The translations under genes were made by a program, and so were the position numbers. From Bifidobacterium asteroides (GTDB taxonomy: Bacteria > Actinomycetota > Actinomycetes > Actinomycetales > Bifidobacteriaceae): a stretch of 64,000 nucleotides of DNA. Below the pieces are notes generated by a model. It worked only from the letters and a program-made list of their open reading frames with translations. It had not been told where the DNA came from and made no database searches. Positions 8,798 through 17,859 of this stretch are shown in pieces (position 1 is the first letter of the stretch; every line of letters begins with the position of its first letter). The stretch is from assembly GCF_019469425.1 (NCBI RefSeq), contig NZ_CP048272.1:1302001-1366000 (forward strand), written 5' to 3'.

Positions 8798-11700
8798 AGT
8801 TGCTCCCTTCCGAAGCAGCTCGGACGCGGCAGAGCCACCAGGCAGTATCCCAGCAGGATCAAGCACAGGGCCCACAGCCAGACCCTCCTCCAGGTGCTGG
8901 CCTCTGCCCGACGGACCCCGGTCATATCAACGCCCGTGTCCTCGCCGGACTGTGAACTCAAACGGAAATAGGTTCCCTGGGCGTTGGCCACAACCTGCTG
9001 GGCGCCGTCACTGGCCGTGATGTTGGAAACCAGGTCATCGTTGGGCGTGGACCCCAAGCCCGCTGCCCCGGAACGGTCGACAGGCACATAGATCCCCCCG
9101 AAGCCCAGGTCGGTCACAGCGGCTACCGCCTTGGAGTCAGCATTGGCCATCAGAGCCGCCACCGAATGCGAGAGGACGTCCTCGCCGGTCATCTGCCCGC
9201 CGTCCACCCGCTGGGCACGCAGAGCAGGCGAGGCATCGATCAGCTCTCCGCGTGAGGTGTGCAGACCGCTGTAGGCCACGCGGCCATGGGAGGGCGAGGT
9301 CAGCACCAGCACCCGATGGGATGGATCCTTGTCCAGGTAGTCCACCGCCACAGCCGGAAGCTGCCGGCCGTCAGCGGACAGGGGCCCGCCGACAGGCGCC
9401 GCCAAACCGGCCACTGCCACGCCCGCAGTTACCAAGCCCAGGACCAGGCCCAGCAGGAGCCTCAAAACCCGTCCGCCATCATCGACCGAAACTGTTGATG
9501 TTGGGAAGGACTGCGCAGGAGGCAAGGGCGGGCGATCCGCATTGCCGTCAGAGGCCTGATCATGCCCAGGAGCCAGGGGCGAGAAAGGACGGACTGCCCT
9601 GCCAGCCAGAAGGCCCAGACAGGTCAGCAGCCCCATAAAGGCCATCATCATGCCAGGCAGGACCGAACCAGCCACTGGGCCGGTCTGGTCCAGACCAGTG
9701 CAAACCGCCTGCGAAACCAGCGCCAGAACCAGGCCCAGCAGGACCGTGATCCAAAGAATCCTGGCCGCCTTGAGCGCCCGAGGCACAACCAGGGCAATAA
9801 AAGCCAGTAGGGCCACCGTCAGCAAACAGCAGGCCAGCGCGGCCGGACGCCAGAGTTCAGGTCGCCACCTGATGGGCCATAGGGCTGAAACATCCAGGCC
9901 CAGCAGGCGGGTCAGCAGTTCCCCCAAGCTTCCGGTTCTGGGTCGGCCGGTCAGGTCAGCCGAAGGAATCATCAGGTCAGAGAACAACTGCCTCCAAAGC
10001 CCTTGACTGGCATGATGCAGGGAGTTGACCAAGGTGGGCGCCAGGGCCAGCACCGAAGGCAGGGGCATCAGCAGCAGCATGATCCGGTGGGAGGACACCA
10101 GGCAGATCGCCACAATGAAGAGCGGAATCATGGCCAGCATGAGCTGGGGTTCGGCTGCCAGGACCGGCAGGAAGCAGATGGAGGCCAGAGCCGCCTGCTG
10201 CACCGAGGCCTTGGGGCGCACGGGGGCCTCGGTCTGATACAGCCCCACAGCCTTGGAAACGAAGGCAAAGGCGGCAGGCATAAAGGCCATGACCGTCAGC
10301 ATGGGCAGCTGCAGACCATCGACCATGCCCAGGGCGAATGCCAGGCAATCCCAGAGCAGCCCCAGCAGGACGCGGATTGGATTGGATCTGGTGACCACGC
10401 CGGCCAGGGCCCAGAAGGACAGAGCGGCCAGTCCCGTCTCCGTCAAGAGCATAAGGGCCATGGCCTGAGCCATATGACCGCCGGTCAGCAGAGCGAAAGG
10501 CAGGAGGACCAGAAGGAAGGGGGCAGGAACTGCGGGCTGCCCCACACCCCCCGCCCAGGACCATGAGGTGGTGGCTGCCGCCAGCAGACTGGACCAGTCG
10601 GCTCCTGACGAAGGCAGAGAGGGCGCGTGGACGGCCCCTCCCGAAAAGATGGCACGACAGAGGGGCCAGTGGGTGGCCACCAGGGCCACCAAGACCGCTA
10701 TGGTCATCCCTGAAGCCCAGGCTAGGCGACGTAGGAACTGCTTGCGCAGATGAGCCAATGCCAGATGGCTGAGCATGGGATGCTCCTGCTGGTCGTGGAA
10801 GGCCTGCCTGCGCTGCCGCCACTGCCGGATCTGCTGACCGCTGGCCTGAAGAACATCCAATCGACGGGGACTGCCATGGCAGGCGGAAGTCAGGCGGCGA
10901 CGCATGGTCAGCAACGCTGCAGGACGGGCCAGGATCCGCCAGGGTGCGCACAGACGGCAGAGGGCCCTGTAGGGCCGCTTGCCGATAAGATCCAGGGCCA
11001 TGAACCACAGTGCCGCCAAGATCCGCCAGAGCCAGACCAACAGCCACCAAGGCAGGGCAAAATCGGTCAGCAGGTAACGCTCCCGAGCCAGCATGGGGCC
11101 CATAGAGGCATCCAAGCGGTGGTCGGGCTGCACCGGCCGTCCACTCCTATCGCGCAATCCGCTCACCCGGGCGCTGGCATGGGCCATCCGAGCACTGGGC
11201 ACCACCACCACCCGTCCTCCTGACAGGCAGATGCGGCGGCAGAGATCGTCGGCTTGGCCGAAAGTGCCAGCCCAGGAGCCTGGTCCGCCCAGGTCCTTGA
11301 TAGTCTGCATGGGCACCAGGACGCCGGCCAGGCTCACCGCAAAGACATCCTGGCGCGCGTCATACTGCTCCTGGTCGGGCTCACTGTCCACTACCAGGCT
11401 CACTGTTCGGTGATGGTAGGCATACCGACCCACGTCCCGCAGTCCCTCGCCCTGCCAGTCATACTGCTTGGCGCCCAGCAGGGAGGCAGTGGGATTGCTG
11501 TGCCAGGTGTCCACCAGCTTGTCCAGGCAATGATCATCCAGGGGACGGCAGTCGTCATGCAGAAGCCAAAGAGCGCGGATCCGACCAGGCAGACGGGCAT
11601 AGCCAAGCGCCTTGTTCACGGCATCGCCGAATGAGGAGGCGCCTCGGGCGCGAACCACCTGCACCTCCACCCGCGCTGGCCCGTCCACCGGGAACTGCGC

Positions 11701-11934
11701 ATAGAGAGGCTCCACAGTGGATCCCGAACAGTCCGCGATGATCAGAAGGCGTGGCAAGAGGCTCTGTCGCAAGAGGGCGCGCAGGGTGTCAGGCAAGTAG
11801 GTCAGGTCATGCTCGACAGTGATCACCGCCGCCACTGCATCCTCTACTTGAGGGCTGGCGGCGGACGAACATTCGTTCATGACTGCAGAGAGGACCTGCC
11901 GAACATCCTGGGCTTGAGGCGCGACGAAACTCAT
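8794..11934 (-). CDS. Large membrane-bound family 2 glycosyltransferase
   Basis: A 1046-residue protein. The N-terminal GT2 domain (about 35-290) has AAVITVEHDL, the nucleotide-binding WLLHDDCRPLDD and a late WAGTFGQADDLCRRI acceptor-site segment. The rest is a multi-pass membrane region with at least ten hydrophobic helices from about 300 to 1040, interrupted by a basic cytoplasmic loop (about 345-390) and an extracellular domain near the C-terminus. It probably transfers sugar from a nucleotide- or lipid-linked donor to a wall polymer. The ATG at 11934 is preferred to a TTG six codons earlier. It is translationally coupled to the DUF5719 gene and lies downstream of whiB. Confidence 0.8.
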   Translation of the reverse strand: MSFVAPQAQDVRQVLSAVMNECSSAASPQVEDAVAAVITVEHDLTYLPDTLRALLRQSLLPRLLIIADCSGSTVEPLYAQFPVDGPARVEVQVVRARGASSFGDAVNKALGYARLPGRIRALWLLHDDCRPLDDHCLDKLVDTWHSNPTASLLGAKQYDWQGEGLRDVGRYAYHHRTVSLVVDSEPDQEQYDARQDVFAVSLAGVLVPMQTIKDLGGPGSWAGTFGQADDLCRRICLSGGRVVVVPSARMAHASARVSGLRDRSGRPVQPDHRLDASMGPMLARERYLLTDFALPWWLLVWLWRILAALWFMALDLIGKRPYRALCRLCAPWRILARPAALLTMRRRLTSACHGSPRRLDVLQASGQQIRQWRQRRQAFHDQQEHPMLSHLALAHLRKQFLRRLAWASGMTIAVLVALVATHWPLCRAIFSGGAVHAPSLPSSGADWSSLLAAATTSWSWAGGVGQPAVPAPFLLVLLPFALLTGGHMAQAMALMLLTETGLAALSFWALAGVVTRSNPIRVLLGLLWDCLAFALGMVDGLQLPMLTVMAFMPAAFAFVSKAVGLYQTEAPVRPKASVQQAALASICFLPVLAAEPQLMLAMIPLFIVAICLVSSHRIMLLLMPLPSVLALAPTLVNSLHHASQGLWRQLFSDLMIPSADLTGRPRTGSLGELLTRLLGLDVSALWPIRWRPELWRPAALACCLLTVALLAFIALVVPRALKAARILWITVLLGLVLALVSQAVCTGLDQTGPVAGSVLPGMMMAFMGLLTCLGLLAGRAVRPFSPLAPGHDQASDGNADRPPLPPAQSFPTSTVSVDDGGRVLRLLLGLVLGLVTAGVAVAGLAAPVGGPLSADGRQLPAVAVDYLDKDPSHRVLVLTSPSHGRVAYSGLHTSRGELIDASPALRAQRVDGGQMTGEDVLSHSVAALMANADSKAVAAVTDLGFGGIYVPVDRSGAAGLGSTPNDDLVSNITASDGAQQVVANAQGTYFRLSSQSGEDTGVDMTGVRRAEASTWRRVWLWALCLILLGYCLVALPRPSCFGREQL

Positions 11935-11991
11935 GCGTTCCAGTCTACGCAATCCAGGTCACCGGGTGCCTCGCTCGGGCAACTGGGCGAT

Positions 11992-12309
11992 TCAGGCCTG
12001 ACGCTGCGCGCGCATCCTCTTCTTGTAGCGGCGGCGCTCCCGTTCGCTCATGCCGCCCCAGATGCCAAAGCGCTCGTCGTGCTCGACCGCCCAGTCCAGG
12101 CACTGCTTTCGGACGGTGCAGTCGGCGCAGACCCGTTTGGCCTCCTGGGTGGAGCCTCCCTTGCCCGGGAAGAATGCTTCCGGGTCGGTCTGTGCACAAA
12201 GCGCCTCGCTTCGCCAGGATGGTCCGATGTTGACCTCGAACCATTGCATCAACGGCGTCAGCCTGTTTTTAGTTGTACTGCTGTATCGAGTGTCTACAAA
12301 ACCACTCAT
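11992..12309 (-). CDS. WhiB-family iron-sulfur transcription factor
   Basis: WhiB proteins bind a [4Fe-4S] cluster and the primary sigma factor's region 4. The 105-residue product has four cluster cysteines (EALCAQTDP, then CADCTVRKQC), the turn motif FGIWGGMSERERR and a basic C-terminal tail (RRYKKRMRAQRQA). The ATG at 12309 is supported by a GGGGGG-rich Shine-Dalgarno; an internal ATG at MQWFEV is the only other candidate. WhiB2/WhmD-like by its overall shape. It has its own strong promoter with a palindrome on the start site (see separate entries) and is divergent from the LytR-CpsA-Psr gene. Confidence 0.93.
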   Translation of the reverse strand: MSGFVDTRYSSTTKNRLTPLMQWFEVNIGPSWRSEALCAQTDPEAFFPGKGGSTQEAKRVCADCTVRKQCLDWAVEHDERFGIWGGMSERERRRYKKRMRAQRQA

Positions 12310-12327
12310 AGCGACCCCCCAGTCCCT

Positions 12328-12343
12328 AGTGTGTTTACACACT
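12328..12343 (-). promoter_or_regulatory. Perfect inverted repeat over the whiB transcription start (possible operator)
   Basis: AGTGTGTTTACACACT has two 6-base arms and a 4-base centre. It covers the transcription start predicted from the promoter at 12347-12376 and sits about 20 bases before the whiB ATG. The binding protein is unknown. Confidence 0.55.
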
Positions 12344-12346
12344 TTT

Positions 12347-12376
12347 ATTACAGCTGCTGCTGGGGTCTTTTGTCAA
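12347..12376 (-). promoter_or_regulatory. Strong promoter of whiB
   Basis: Read on the minus strand, TTGACA (12376-12371, perfect -35) is followed after 18 bases by TGTAAT (12352-12347, one mismatch to -10). It points to the whiB start at 12309. Confidence 0.7.
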
Positions 12377-12458
12377 CCCCCAGATGACTGCAAGCGCAAC
12401 TGAGCAACACTTTGAGGGATTTGTATCGCCCAAGAGGAGCTGCGGATGGGGGTCAGAC

Positions 12459-12464
12459 TATACT
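12459..12464 (+). promoter_or_regulatory. -10 element for the first LytR-CpsA-Psr gene
   Basis: TATACT matches the -10 consensus at five of six positions, but no clear -35 is seen. A start of transcription near 12471 would exclude a TTG codon at 12469 as the translation start, and so supports the later start chosen for this gene. Confidence 0.4.
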
Positions 12465-12552
12465 GTGATTGGTTCAAGCACGCGTCACCGCCATCCTGGT
12501 TCTTTCCGCCGGAATGGCCCCTATAGCGACAGCCGATGAGGAAGGCATACCA

Positions 12553-14019
12553 TTGACGTCCCCAACCAGAAAGATGGGTCTGCCCAACATCAAGGCGGGC
12601 AGGAACGGCAAGCCCCAGCACAGCGACGGGTTCCGCAGCAGCCACTCCCTGCGCACGGGCATCTGTCTGGCCCTCACCTTCGTTCTTTGCTTCCTGGCCT
12701 CGACGGTGGCCGCCTTCTGGACAGACATCAACGGGCACATGCACGTGCTCGAGCCCATCAACCTGACCCAAGCCCACAAGGCCCCGGAAGACATCTATAA
12801 GGGCAAAACCCTGAATGTCCTGGTGCTGGGCCAGGACACCCGTGACGGTAAGGGCAATTCGGACGTTGGCGGCAGCGGGGACGGCCTGGAGGAAAACCAC
12901 CAGTCTGACACGGCCATGGTGGTCCAGATCGCCGCCGATCGCTCCTATGTGAACGTGGTCTCCATCCCCAGGGACTCCATCGTGAACGCCCCGGCCTGCG
13001 TCACCAGCAAAGGCGAAACCATCCCGGCCCGCCGCCAGGTCATGTTCAACTCCATCTTCGCTGAGGGCTACAACCAAGGCGGCGATGCGAATTCGGCCGC
13101 CAGCTGCACCCTGGCTGCGGTCCGCTCCTTGACCGGCCTGGACATCCAGCAGTTCGTGGTGGCCGACTTCAATGGATTCAAATCCATCATCGATGCCCTG
13201 GGCGGGGTCGACGTATGCATCCCCAAGGACACCAAGGACAGCTACACAGGCATTGACCTAAAGCGCGGTCTGCACCATCTGGACGGGACCCAGGCAACCG
13301 AGTACGCCCGCATGCGCCATGGCACCGGTGCCGACGGATCGGACATCATGCGCACCACCCGCCAGCAGTACCTGATCAAGAGCCTGGTCAACGAGGCCAA
13401 GACCGTCGATATTTATTCAGACCTGCCCAAGGCCTACCGTCTGGCCACCACTTCCATGTCTACCCTGCAGCTGAGCGAGGGTCTGGGCAGCTTCCAGACC
13501 CTGCTGGGCCTGGGTAATTCGCTCAAACACATAGACGCCACGCACATCTACGCTCGGACTATACCGGTCAAGGAATGGTCCCAGGACCGGTACCGTGTTG
13601 TATGGACCGAGCAGGCCGAAACCATTTGGCACCTGCTGCGCCAGGACAAGCCATTGACCCAGGCCAATGAAGAAGCCGAGGCGGCTTCCTTGTCGAGCGC
13701 CTCCTCGTCGGATACATCCTCGTCGGAAAATCAGATCCAAGGCATCCAAAGGGCGCAGGGCAAGGCTGAAACCCGGAGCAGGAGCTCTGAAACAGAGTCC
13801 TCCACCCAGACTCCCTCTGCATCTGCCAATACTCTGCCCGATCCGGATCCGCGTACGGGACTGATTACCATGCCCGATAAGACCCTGATTGATCCGAGCA
13901 CAGGCGGGATCGTCGACCCGAATGACGGGACCATTAAGGACGCGAACACCGGACAGTACATCGGCATGGCTGACCGCTACCTGTTCGCCACAGTCTGTGC
14001 GGTTCCAGCACAGAGATAG
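12553..14019 (+). CDS. LytR-CpsA-Psr family wall-polymer ligase with repeat-like C-terminal tail
   Basis: LCP enzymes move lipid-linked polymers onto peptidoglycan outside the membrane. The 488-residue protein has one transmembrane helix (about 34-56). The LCP domain (about 75-335) shows LNVLVLGQDTRDG, the Arg-containing VVSIPRDSIV, FNGFKSIIDALGGVDVCI, EYARMRHG and TTRQQ. After about 385 it becomes Ser/Glu-rich, then ends in a DP-x-TG patterned stretch (DPDPRTGLI, IDPSTGGIVDPNDG, DANTGQYIG). I chose TTG 12553 because GAGGAAGG lies 8 bases before it; ATG 12514, ATG 12574 and TTG 12469 have no comparable site. The second LCP gene follows. Confidence 0.85.
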   Translation: MTSPTRKMGLPNIKAGRNGKPQHSDGFRSSHSLRTGICLALTFVLCFLASTVAAFWTDINGHMHVLEPINLTQAHKAPEDIYKGKTLNVLVLGQDTRDGKGNSDVGGSGDGLEENHQSDTAMVVQIAADRSYVNVVSIPRDSIVNAPACVTSKGETIPARRQVMFNSIFAEGYNQGGDANSAASCTLAAVRSLTGLDIQQFVVADFNGFKSIIDALGGVDVCIPKDTKDSYTGIDLKRGLHHLDGTQATEYARMRHGTGADGSDIMRTTRQQYLIKSLVNEAKTVDIYSDLPKAYRLATTSMSTLQLSEGLGSFQTLLGLGNSLKHIDATHIYARTIPVKEWSQDRYRVVWTEQAETIWHLLRQDKPLTQANEEAEAASLSSASSSDTSSSENQIQGIQRAQGKAETRSRSSETESSTQTPSASANTLPDPDPRTGLITMPDKTLIDPSTGGIVDPNDGTIKDANTGQYIGMADRYLFATVCAVPAQR

Positions 14020-14092
14020 CCGATTAACTCACGTGGGTCGTTCAGGCATGCTATTGCTTGCCTAGTCGGTCTAAGTTATGGAGGTTGAAGGC

Positions 14093-15346
14093 ATGCGGAC
14101 TGGTTCAGGCCAAGGCGGACAAGAGCAGGAGCCACCAAGCTTCATGCCCTCCAGGCCTCGTCGTCTTGAAACTGCTCCTAGCGCTCCCGCCACCTCAGCC
14201 AGGCACAGCCGCAGACAGCAGGAACCTCCCAGCTTCTCGCCCTCCTCCTGGACCAACACGCCCCGAACAGTCAGACGCACCAGCGGCTCTTCACGAACCA
14301 CGCCCAGGCCAGCGGCCCAGGCAGCTCCCAGCGGAAACAGCTGGGGCAACGGCGGCGGTCGAGGCAATCGGGGCATGCGGTCCAGCACTGCTCTGGCACA
14401 TAAGCATCCAGTACGCAAGTTCGTAGGCACACTGCTCCTGGTCATCCTGCTGGCCCTGGTCCTACTGGCGGGCGGCGGATGGTTTTGGATCAATGCCAGG
14501 CTCAACCGCGAGCAAATGCTGACGGACGCCCCAGGCTCTGGAGCCACTACCTGGCTGCTGCTGGGGTCGGACCAGCGTGACGGCTCCCCAGGGGCCGGCC
14601 AGGACACCAGCATCACCGGTTTCCGGACCGACACCATCCTGGTGCTGACCAAGCCCCGGCACGGAGCTGCTTCCCTGATTTCCGTCCCCCGTGACTCCCT
14701 GGCCAAAGACGACGGGAGGTACATGAAGATCAACGCCGTGGCCTACACCTCGGGCTACCGATCCCTGACCAGTCAGATTGAGGGCATCACCGGCCATAAG
14801 GTCGACCATGTGGCCCTGATCCGCTTCGGAGGCCTCAGCAAGGTAGTCGATGCCATGGGGGGCGTCAATCTCTGCTATGACGCCGATGTCAACGACCCCA
14901 GATCAGGCATGGTCTGGTCCAAGGGCTGTCATCAGGCCGATGGCGGCATGGCCCTGGCCTTCACCCGAATGCGCTACTCGGATCCCAGGGGTGACTTCGG
15001 ACGTGCCGAGCGGCAGCGTCAAGCCATCTCAGCCATCACATCCAAGGCTCTGCAGCCTGCAGTCCTGCTCAATCCAGTCACGGCCGGCAAGGTCCTTTCG
15101 GCGGGCCTGGATTCCCTGGTGGTGGATGAGCAAGCCAACGCCATAGACCTGGTGCGCATGATCCTGGCCTTCCGCAGCGCCAGCGGCCCAAAGGGAGTCA
15201 CCGGAAGTCTGTATTGGACCAATCCCAACTACTTCCTCAACAGGCGAGTCGGCTCCACCGTTCTGCTGGATCAGGCCCGCAACACCGAACTGTTCGACCA
15301 GCTGGTCCAGGGCAGTCACGACCCGGGCACCGTCGGCGGCAACTGA
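14093..15346 (+). CDS. LytR-CpsA-Psr family wall-polymer ligase
   Basis: A 417-residue paralogue of the preceding gene. A long, disordered, Pro/Ser/Arg-rich cytoplasmic region (1-108) contains two copies of QEPPSF (near 12 and 43). A transmembrane helix follows (about 110-133), then the LCP domain with TWLLLGSDQRDG, DTILVLTKP, LISVPRDSLA, MGGVNLCYDADV, AFTRMRYSDPRGDFGRAERQ and RQAISAI. The ATG at 14093 is preferred because GGAGG at 14080-14084 precedes it; the ATG at 14078 overlaps that same Shine-Dalgarno. The intergenic gap to the first LCP gene is only 73 bases, so they may share a transcript. Confidence 0.88.
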   Translation: MRTGSGQGGQEQEPPSFMPSRPRRLETAPSAPATSARHSRRQQEPPSFSPSSWTNTPRTVRRTSGSSRTTPRPAAQAAPSGNSWGNGGGRGNRGMRSSTALAHKHPVRKFVGTLLLVILLALVLLAGGGWFWINARLNREQMLTDAPGSGATTWLLLGSDQRDGSPGAGQDTSITGFRTDTILVLTKPRHGAASLISVPRDSLAKDDGRYMKINAVAYTSGYRSLTSQIEGITGHKVDHVALIRFGGLSKVVDAMGGVNLCYDADVNDPRSGMVWSKGCHQADGGMALAFTRMRYSDPRGDFGRAERQRQAISAITSKALQPAVLLNPVTAGKVLSAGLDSLVVDEQANAIDLVRMILAFRSASGPKGVTGSLYWTNPNYFLNRRVGSTVLLDQARNTELFDQLVQGSHDPGTVGGN

Positions 15347-15433
15347 CGGCACCATCCGGCAGGCGCCGTCCACATTCGACCACATGCCAGGTTCGCCCTG
15401 GCATTCAGGCACCGGTCCTTTCATGCTGGAGGC

Positions 15434-17389
15434 ATGACCAAGGCCCACTCGTTAGCATCTGCGCTCCATTCACCGGCGGCCGGCCAAGAGACCTCTAACG
15501 AGGTCGAGAGCGACCATCCGCGCTCTGCTAGCAAGAGCAGAGTCCAGCTCATTCTGACCCTAATTGCCCAAACGGCTCCGGCCCTGGCCCAGGCGGGCAT
15601 GATCTGGTATGTGGTCGGCCAGGGCCGCTGGATGCTGCTCCTCCTTTTGCTGCCCAGCCTGACCGGCACCCTGGCCATGGTGCTTTTGAGCCTGCTGCGA
15701 GCATATCGTCAGCCACCGCTTGCTCCCCGTGGCCGCGCGCAACTGGAGTACGGCACAGCATCGGAACGTGCATCACCGTCGGGAACGGCAGAGAACCAGA
15801 TCCGGCAAGACCTGGCTCAACTGGTTTCCGGCCCGGGCCCTCAGCTGGAGTCCCGACTGTTAGGATCAAGGACTCCGGGAGCACATTGTCTGCTCTGGCA
15901 GAGCATCGTCCATGCCTGGCTCGCCGCATCAGGTCCTACAGCGCCGGCAGTCATCGGCATCCGCCCTGATTGCCGTCCGCTGGTCATCGACCTGCCGCGT
16001 GACGGACCTCACGCCCTGGTGGCAGGCACCACCGGATCAGGCAAATCGGTCTTTCTGCAGACCTGGTGTCTGGCCCTGGCCGTCAGCCAGCCGCCGGACC
16101 GGCTCAACCTGGTCCTGCTGGACTTCAAGGGCGGTGCCGGGTTCGGCCTGCTGGCCCGACTGCCGCACACCGTGGGCTGCGTGACCAATCTGGATCTGGA
16201 CCGGGCCGTGCGCGCACTGAACGGCCTTCAGCGGGAGCTGGAACGCCGCCAGCGCCTGGTTGCCGGAGCCGGGGTCGAGGACACTGCCCTTATGTCCGAT
16301 CCGCCGGCGCGCCTAGTGGTGGTCATCGACGAGTTCCAGGCCCTGCGCCAACTCCTGCCTAACTATCTGGACAAGCTGACCTCTCTGGCCTCCCAGGGCA
16401 GGTCCCTGGGCATGAACCTGGTGACCTGCACCCAGCAGACCATGGGGCAGGTCAGCGCCCAGATGCGAGCCAACATGAACCTGGGCATCTGCCTGCGAGT
16501 GCGGGACCCCCTGCAGTCCAGGGAGCTGCTGGGCTCCTCCTGCGCGACGGCGATCGACCCTGCCCATCCTAGTCTGGGTTTTCTGGAGCAGGGTCGGGGC
16601 CCGCAAGCCTTCCGCACCTGCCCAGCGTCTGATCCGCAGGCCCTGGTGGAACAGGTCATCAAGGCCGGCCGCTTCTGCGGCAGCCGACCGCCAGCGCCGC
16701 TCTTCTCCCCTCCCCTGCCAGAGCATGATCCGGCCTGCGGAAAGATCATCTGGCAGTCGGAACGGCCTCTGATACCCTTGGGGCGCACCGACGACGGGGT
16801 CCTGCTCCATCTCTATCGCCTGCCGCTCAAAGGCCATACGGCTCTGATCGGAACCCGAGGCCGTGGCAAGAGCACCCTGCTGGTCCTGCTGGCTCGTTCC
16901 CTACTCGCCCTGATGCAGCCGGGAGCTCGACCAGAACCCAACTTCGACCTGCGCATCACGCGCCGGACAGGCCACGACTACAGCAGCCGGGACTTCCCAG
17001 GCCCGGTGCCAACACCGCCTAGAGGTCGTCGTCACAATGGCAGCCGAGGATTGGTCTGGATCCTTGACGATGCCCAGGACCTGCTGGATCCGCTCTGTCA
17101 GGATCCTCTGGCCACTCTCCTGCAGGAGGCTCTGGAGCAGGAGGGAACCACACTGGTTCTGGCCGTGGAGACGGCCAGCGCCCTGCGCAGACCTGAGCGT
17201 TTCAGCCGTCGTCTGGTGTTCCCCTGTGGCGAACGAGGGGCCGACCTGGCTGCTGGCATCCCCGCCGATCAGCTGGCCACCCTATCCTCCCGGGCCAGCG
17301 CCATTCCTGGACGGTGCCTGGTCCTGGAGGCAGGTCTCGCCATTCCGCTACAGGTGTTCTCTTTAGCCGTAAAACAAACGGACCCTTGA
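15434..17389 (+). CDS. FtsK/SpoIIIE-EccC-like membrane ATPase with two P-loop domains
   Basis: A 651-residue protein. Two hydrophobic helices lie at about 38-60 and 66-88. The first RecA-like domain has Walker A GTTGSGKS (198-205), LVLLDFKGGAGFG and Walker B LVVVIDEFQALRQL. A second domain has GTRGRGKS (473-480) and a degenerate Walker B in VWILDDAQDLLDP. Segments such as TNLDLDRAVRALNGLQRELERRQ and CTQQTMGQVSAQMRANMNLGICLRV (partly shown) are characteristic of EccC/EssC-type ATPases rather than chromosome-segregating FtsK, and no gamma DNA-translocation domain is present. There are no WXG100 or other type VII secretion genes nearby. GGAGG precedes ATG 15434. Confidence 0.78.
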   Translation: MTKAHSLASALHSPAAGQETSNEVESDHPRSASKSRVQLILTLIAQTAPALAQAGMIWYVVGQGRWMLLLLLLPSLTGTLAMVLLSLLRAYRQPPLAPRGRAQLEYGTASERASPSGTAENQIRQDLAQLVSGPGPQLESRLLGSRTPGAHCLLWQSIVHAWLAASGPTAPAVIGIRPDCRPLVIDLPRDGPHALVAGTTGSGKSVFLQTWCLALAVSQPPDRLNLVLLDFKGGAGFGLLARLPHTVGCVTNLDLDRAVRALNGLQRELERRQRLVAGAGVEDTALMSDPPARLVVVIDEFQALRQLLPNYLDKLTSLASQGRSLGMNLVTCTQQTMGQVSAQMRANMNLGICLRVRDPLQSRELLGSSCATAIDPAHPSLGFLEQGRGPQAFRTCPASDPQALVEQVIKAGRFCGSRPPAPLFSPPLPEHDPACGKIIWQSERPLIPLGRTDDGVLLHLYRLPLKGHTALIGTRGRGKSTLLVLLARSLLALMQPGARPEPNFDLRITRRTGHDYSSRDFPGPVPTPPRGRRHNGSRGLVWILDDAQDLLDPLCQDPLATLLQEALEQEGTTLVLAVETASALRRPERFSRRLVFPCGERGADLAAGIPADQLATLSSRASAIPGRCLVLEAGLAIPLQVFSLAVKQTDP

Positions 17390-17466
17390 AAAAAGTCACC
17401 CATCGTGCTTATCTTGCATAAGGTAATGATAAAACATTGATAAAAACTTCTTGGAGGCTTAGGTAG

Positions 17467-17745
17467 ATGAGTAATGCGTTTGATTGGCGCGCTAAGGCTG
17501 CTTGCCGTGACAAGGACCCTGAGCTGTTCTTCCCCGTCGGCAACACAGGTGCAGCCTATCAGCAGATCGAGGAGGCCAAGGCCGTGTGCCGGACCTGCAA
17601 GGTCATTGACGCCTGTCTGAAGTGCGCGTTGGACACGAATCAGGATTACGGCGTCTGGGGCGGACTGAGCGAGGACGAACGCAGGGCTCTGAAGCGCCGG
17701 GCCATGCGTGCGCGCAGGTCCCAGGCCATGCAGATGCAGTCCTGA
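17467..17745 (+). CDS. WhiB-family iron-sulfur transcription factor
   Basis: A 92-residue WhiB protein with the four cluster cysteines (KAACRDKDPELFF, then CRTCKVIDAC), the GVWGG turn (YGVWGGLSEDERRA) and a basic tail. It is closest in form to the short WhiB1/WblE group. GGAGG at 17454-17458 is 8 bases before the ATG. It lies 77 bases after the FtsK-like gene, in an AT-rich leader that probably holds its own promoter, and is followed by a clear terminator. It closes a cluster that opens with another whiB gene at 12309. Confidence 0.92.
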   Translation: MSNAFDWRAKAACRDKDPELFFPVGNTGAAYQQIEEAKAVCRTCKVIDACLKCALDTNQDYGVWGGLSEDERRALKRRAMRARRSQAMQMQS

Positions 17746-17772
17746 ATCCTTCCCGATTGCGCCAAACAGCAG

Positions 17773-17809
17773 AGGGGCGATGGCTTGACGCCATCGCCCC
17801 TTTCTTTTT
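17773..17809 (+). terminator. Rho-independent terminator after whiB
   Basis: A 12-base perfect stem (AGGGGCGATGGC at 17773-17784 with its complement at 17790-17801) closes a 5-base loop and is followed by a T-rich tract. Confidence 0.93.
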
Positions 17810-17859
17810 CTGAAAAGCACCCTTCGTTAGCAGGTCTCCGGGCTTACAAGGTGCTCGTC

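Noticed and set aside
11866-11878. Second LexA-like site CGAACATTCGTTC
   Set aside because: It lacks the final G of the operator and lies within the coding part of the GT2 gene, not at a promoter.
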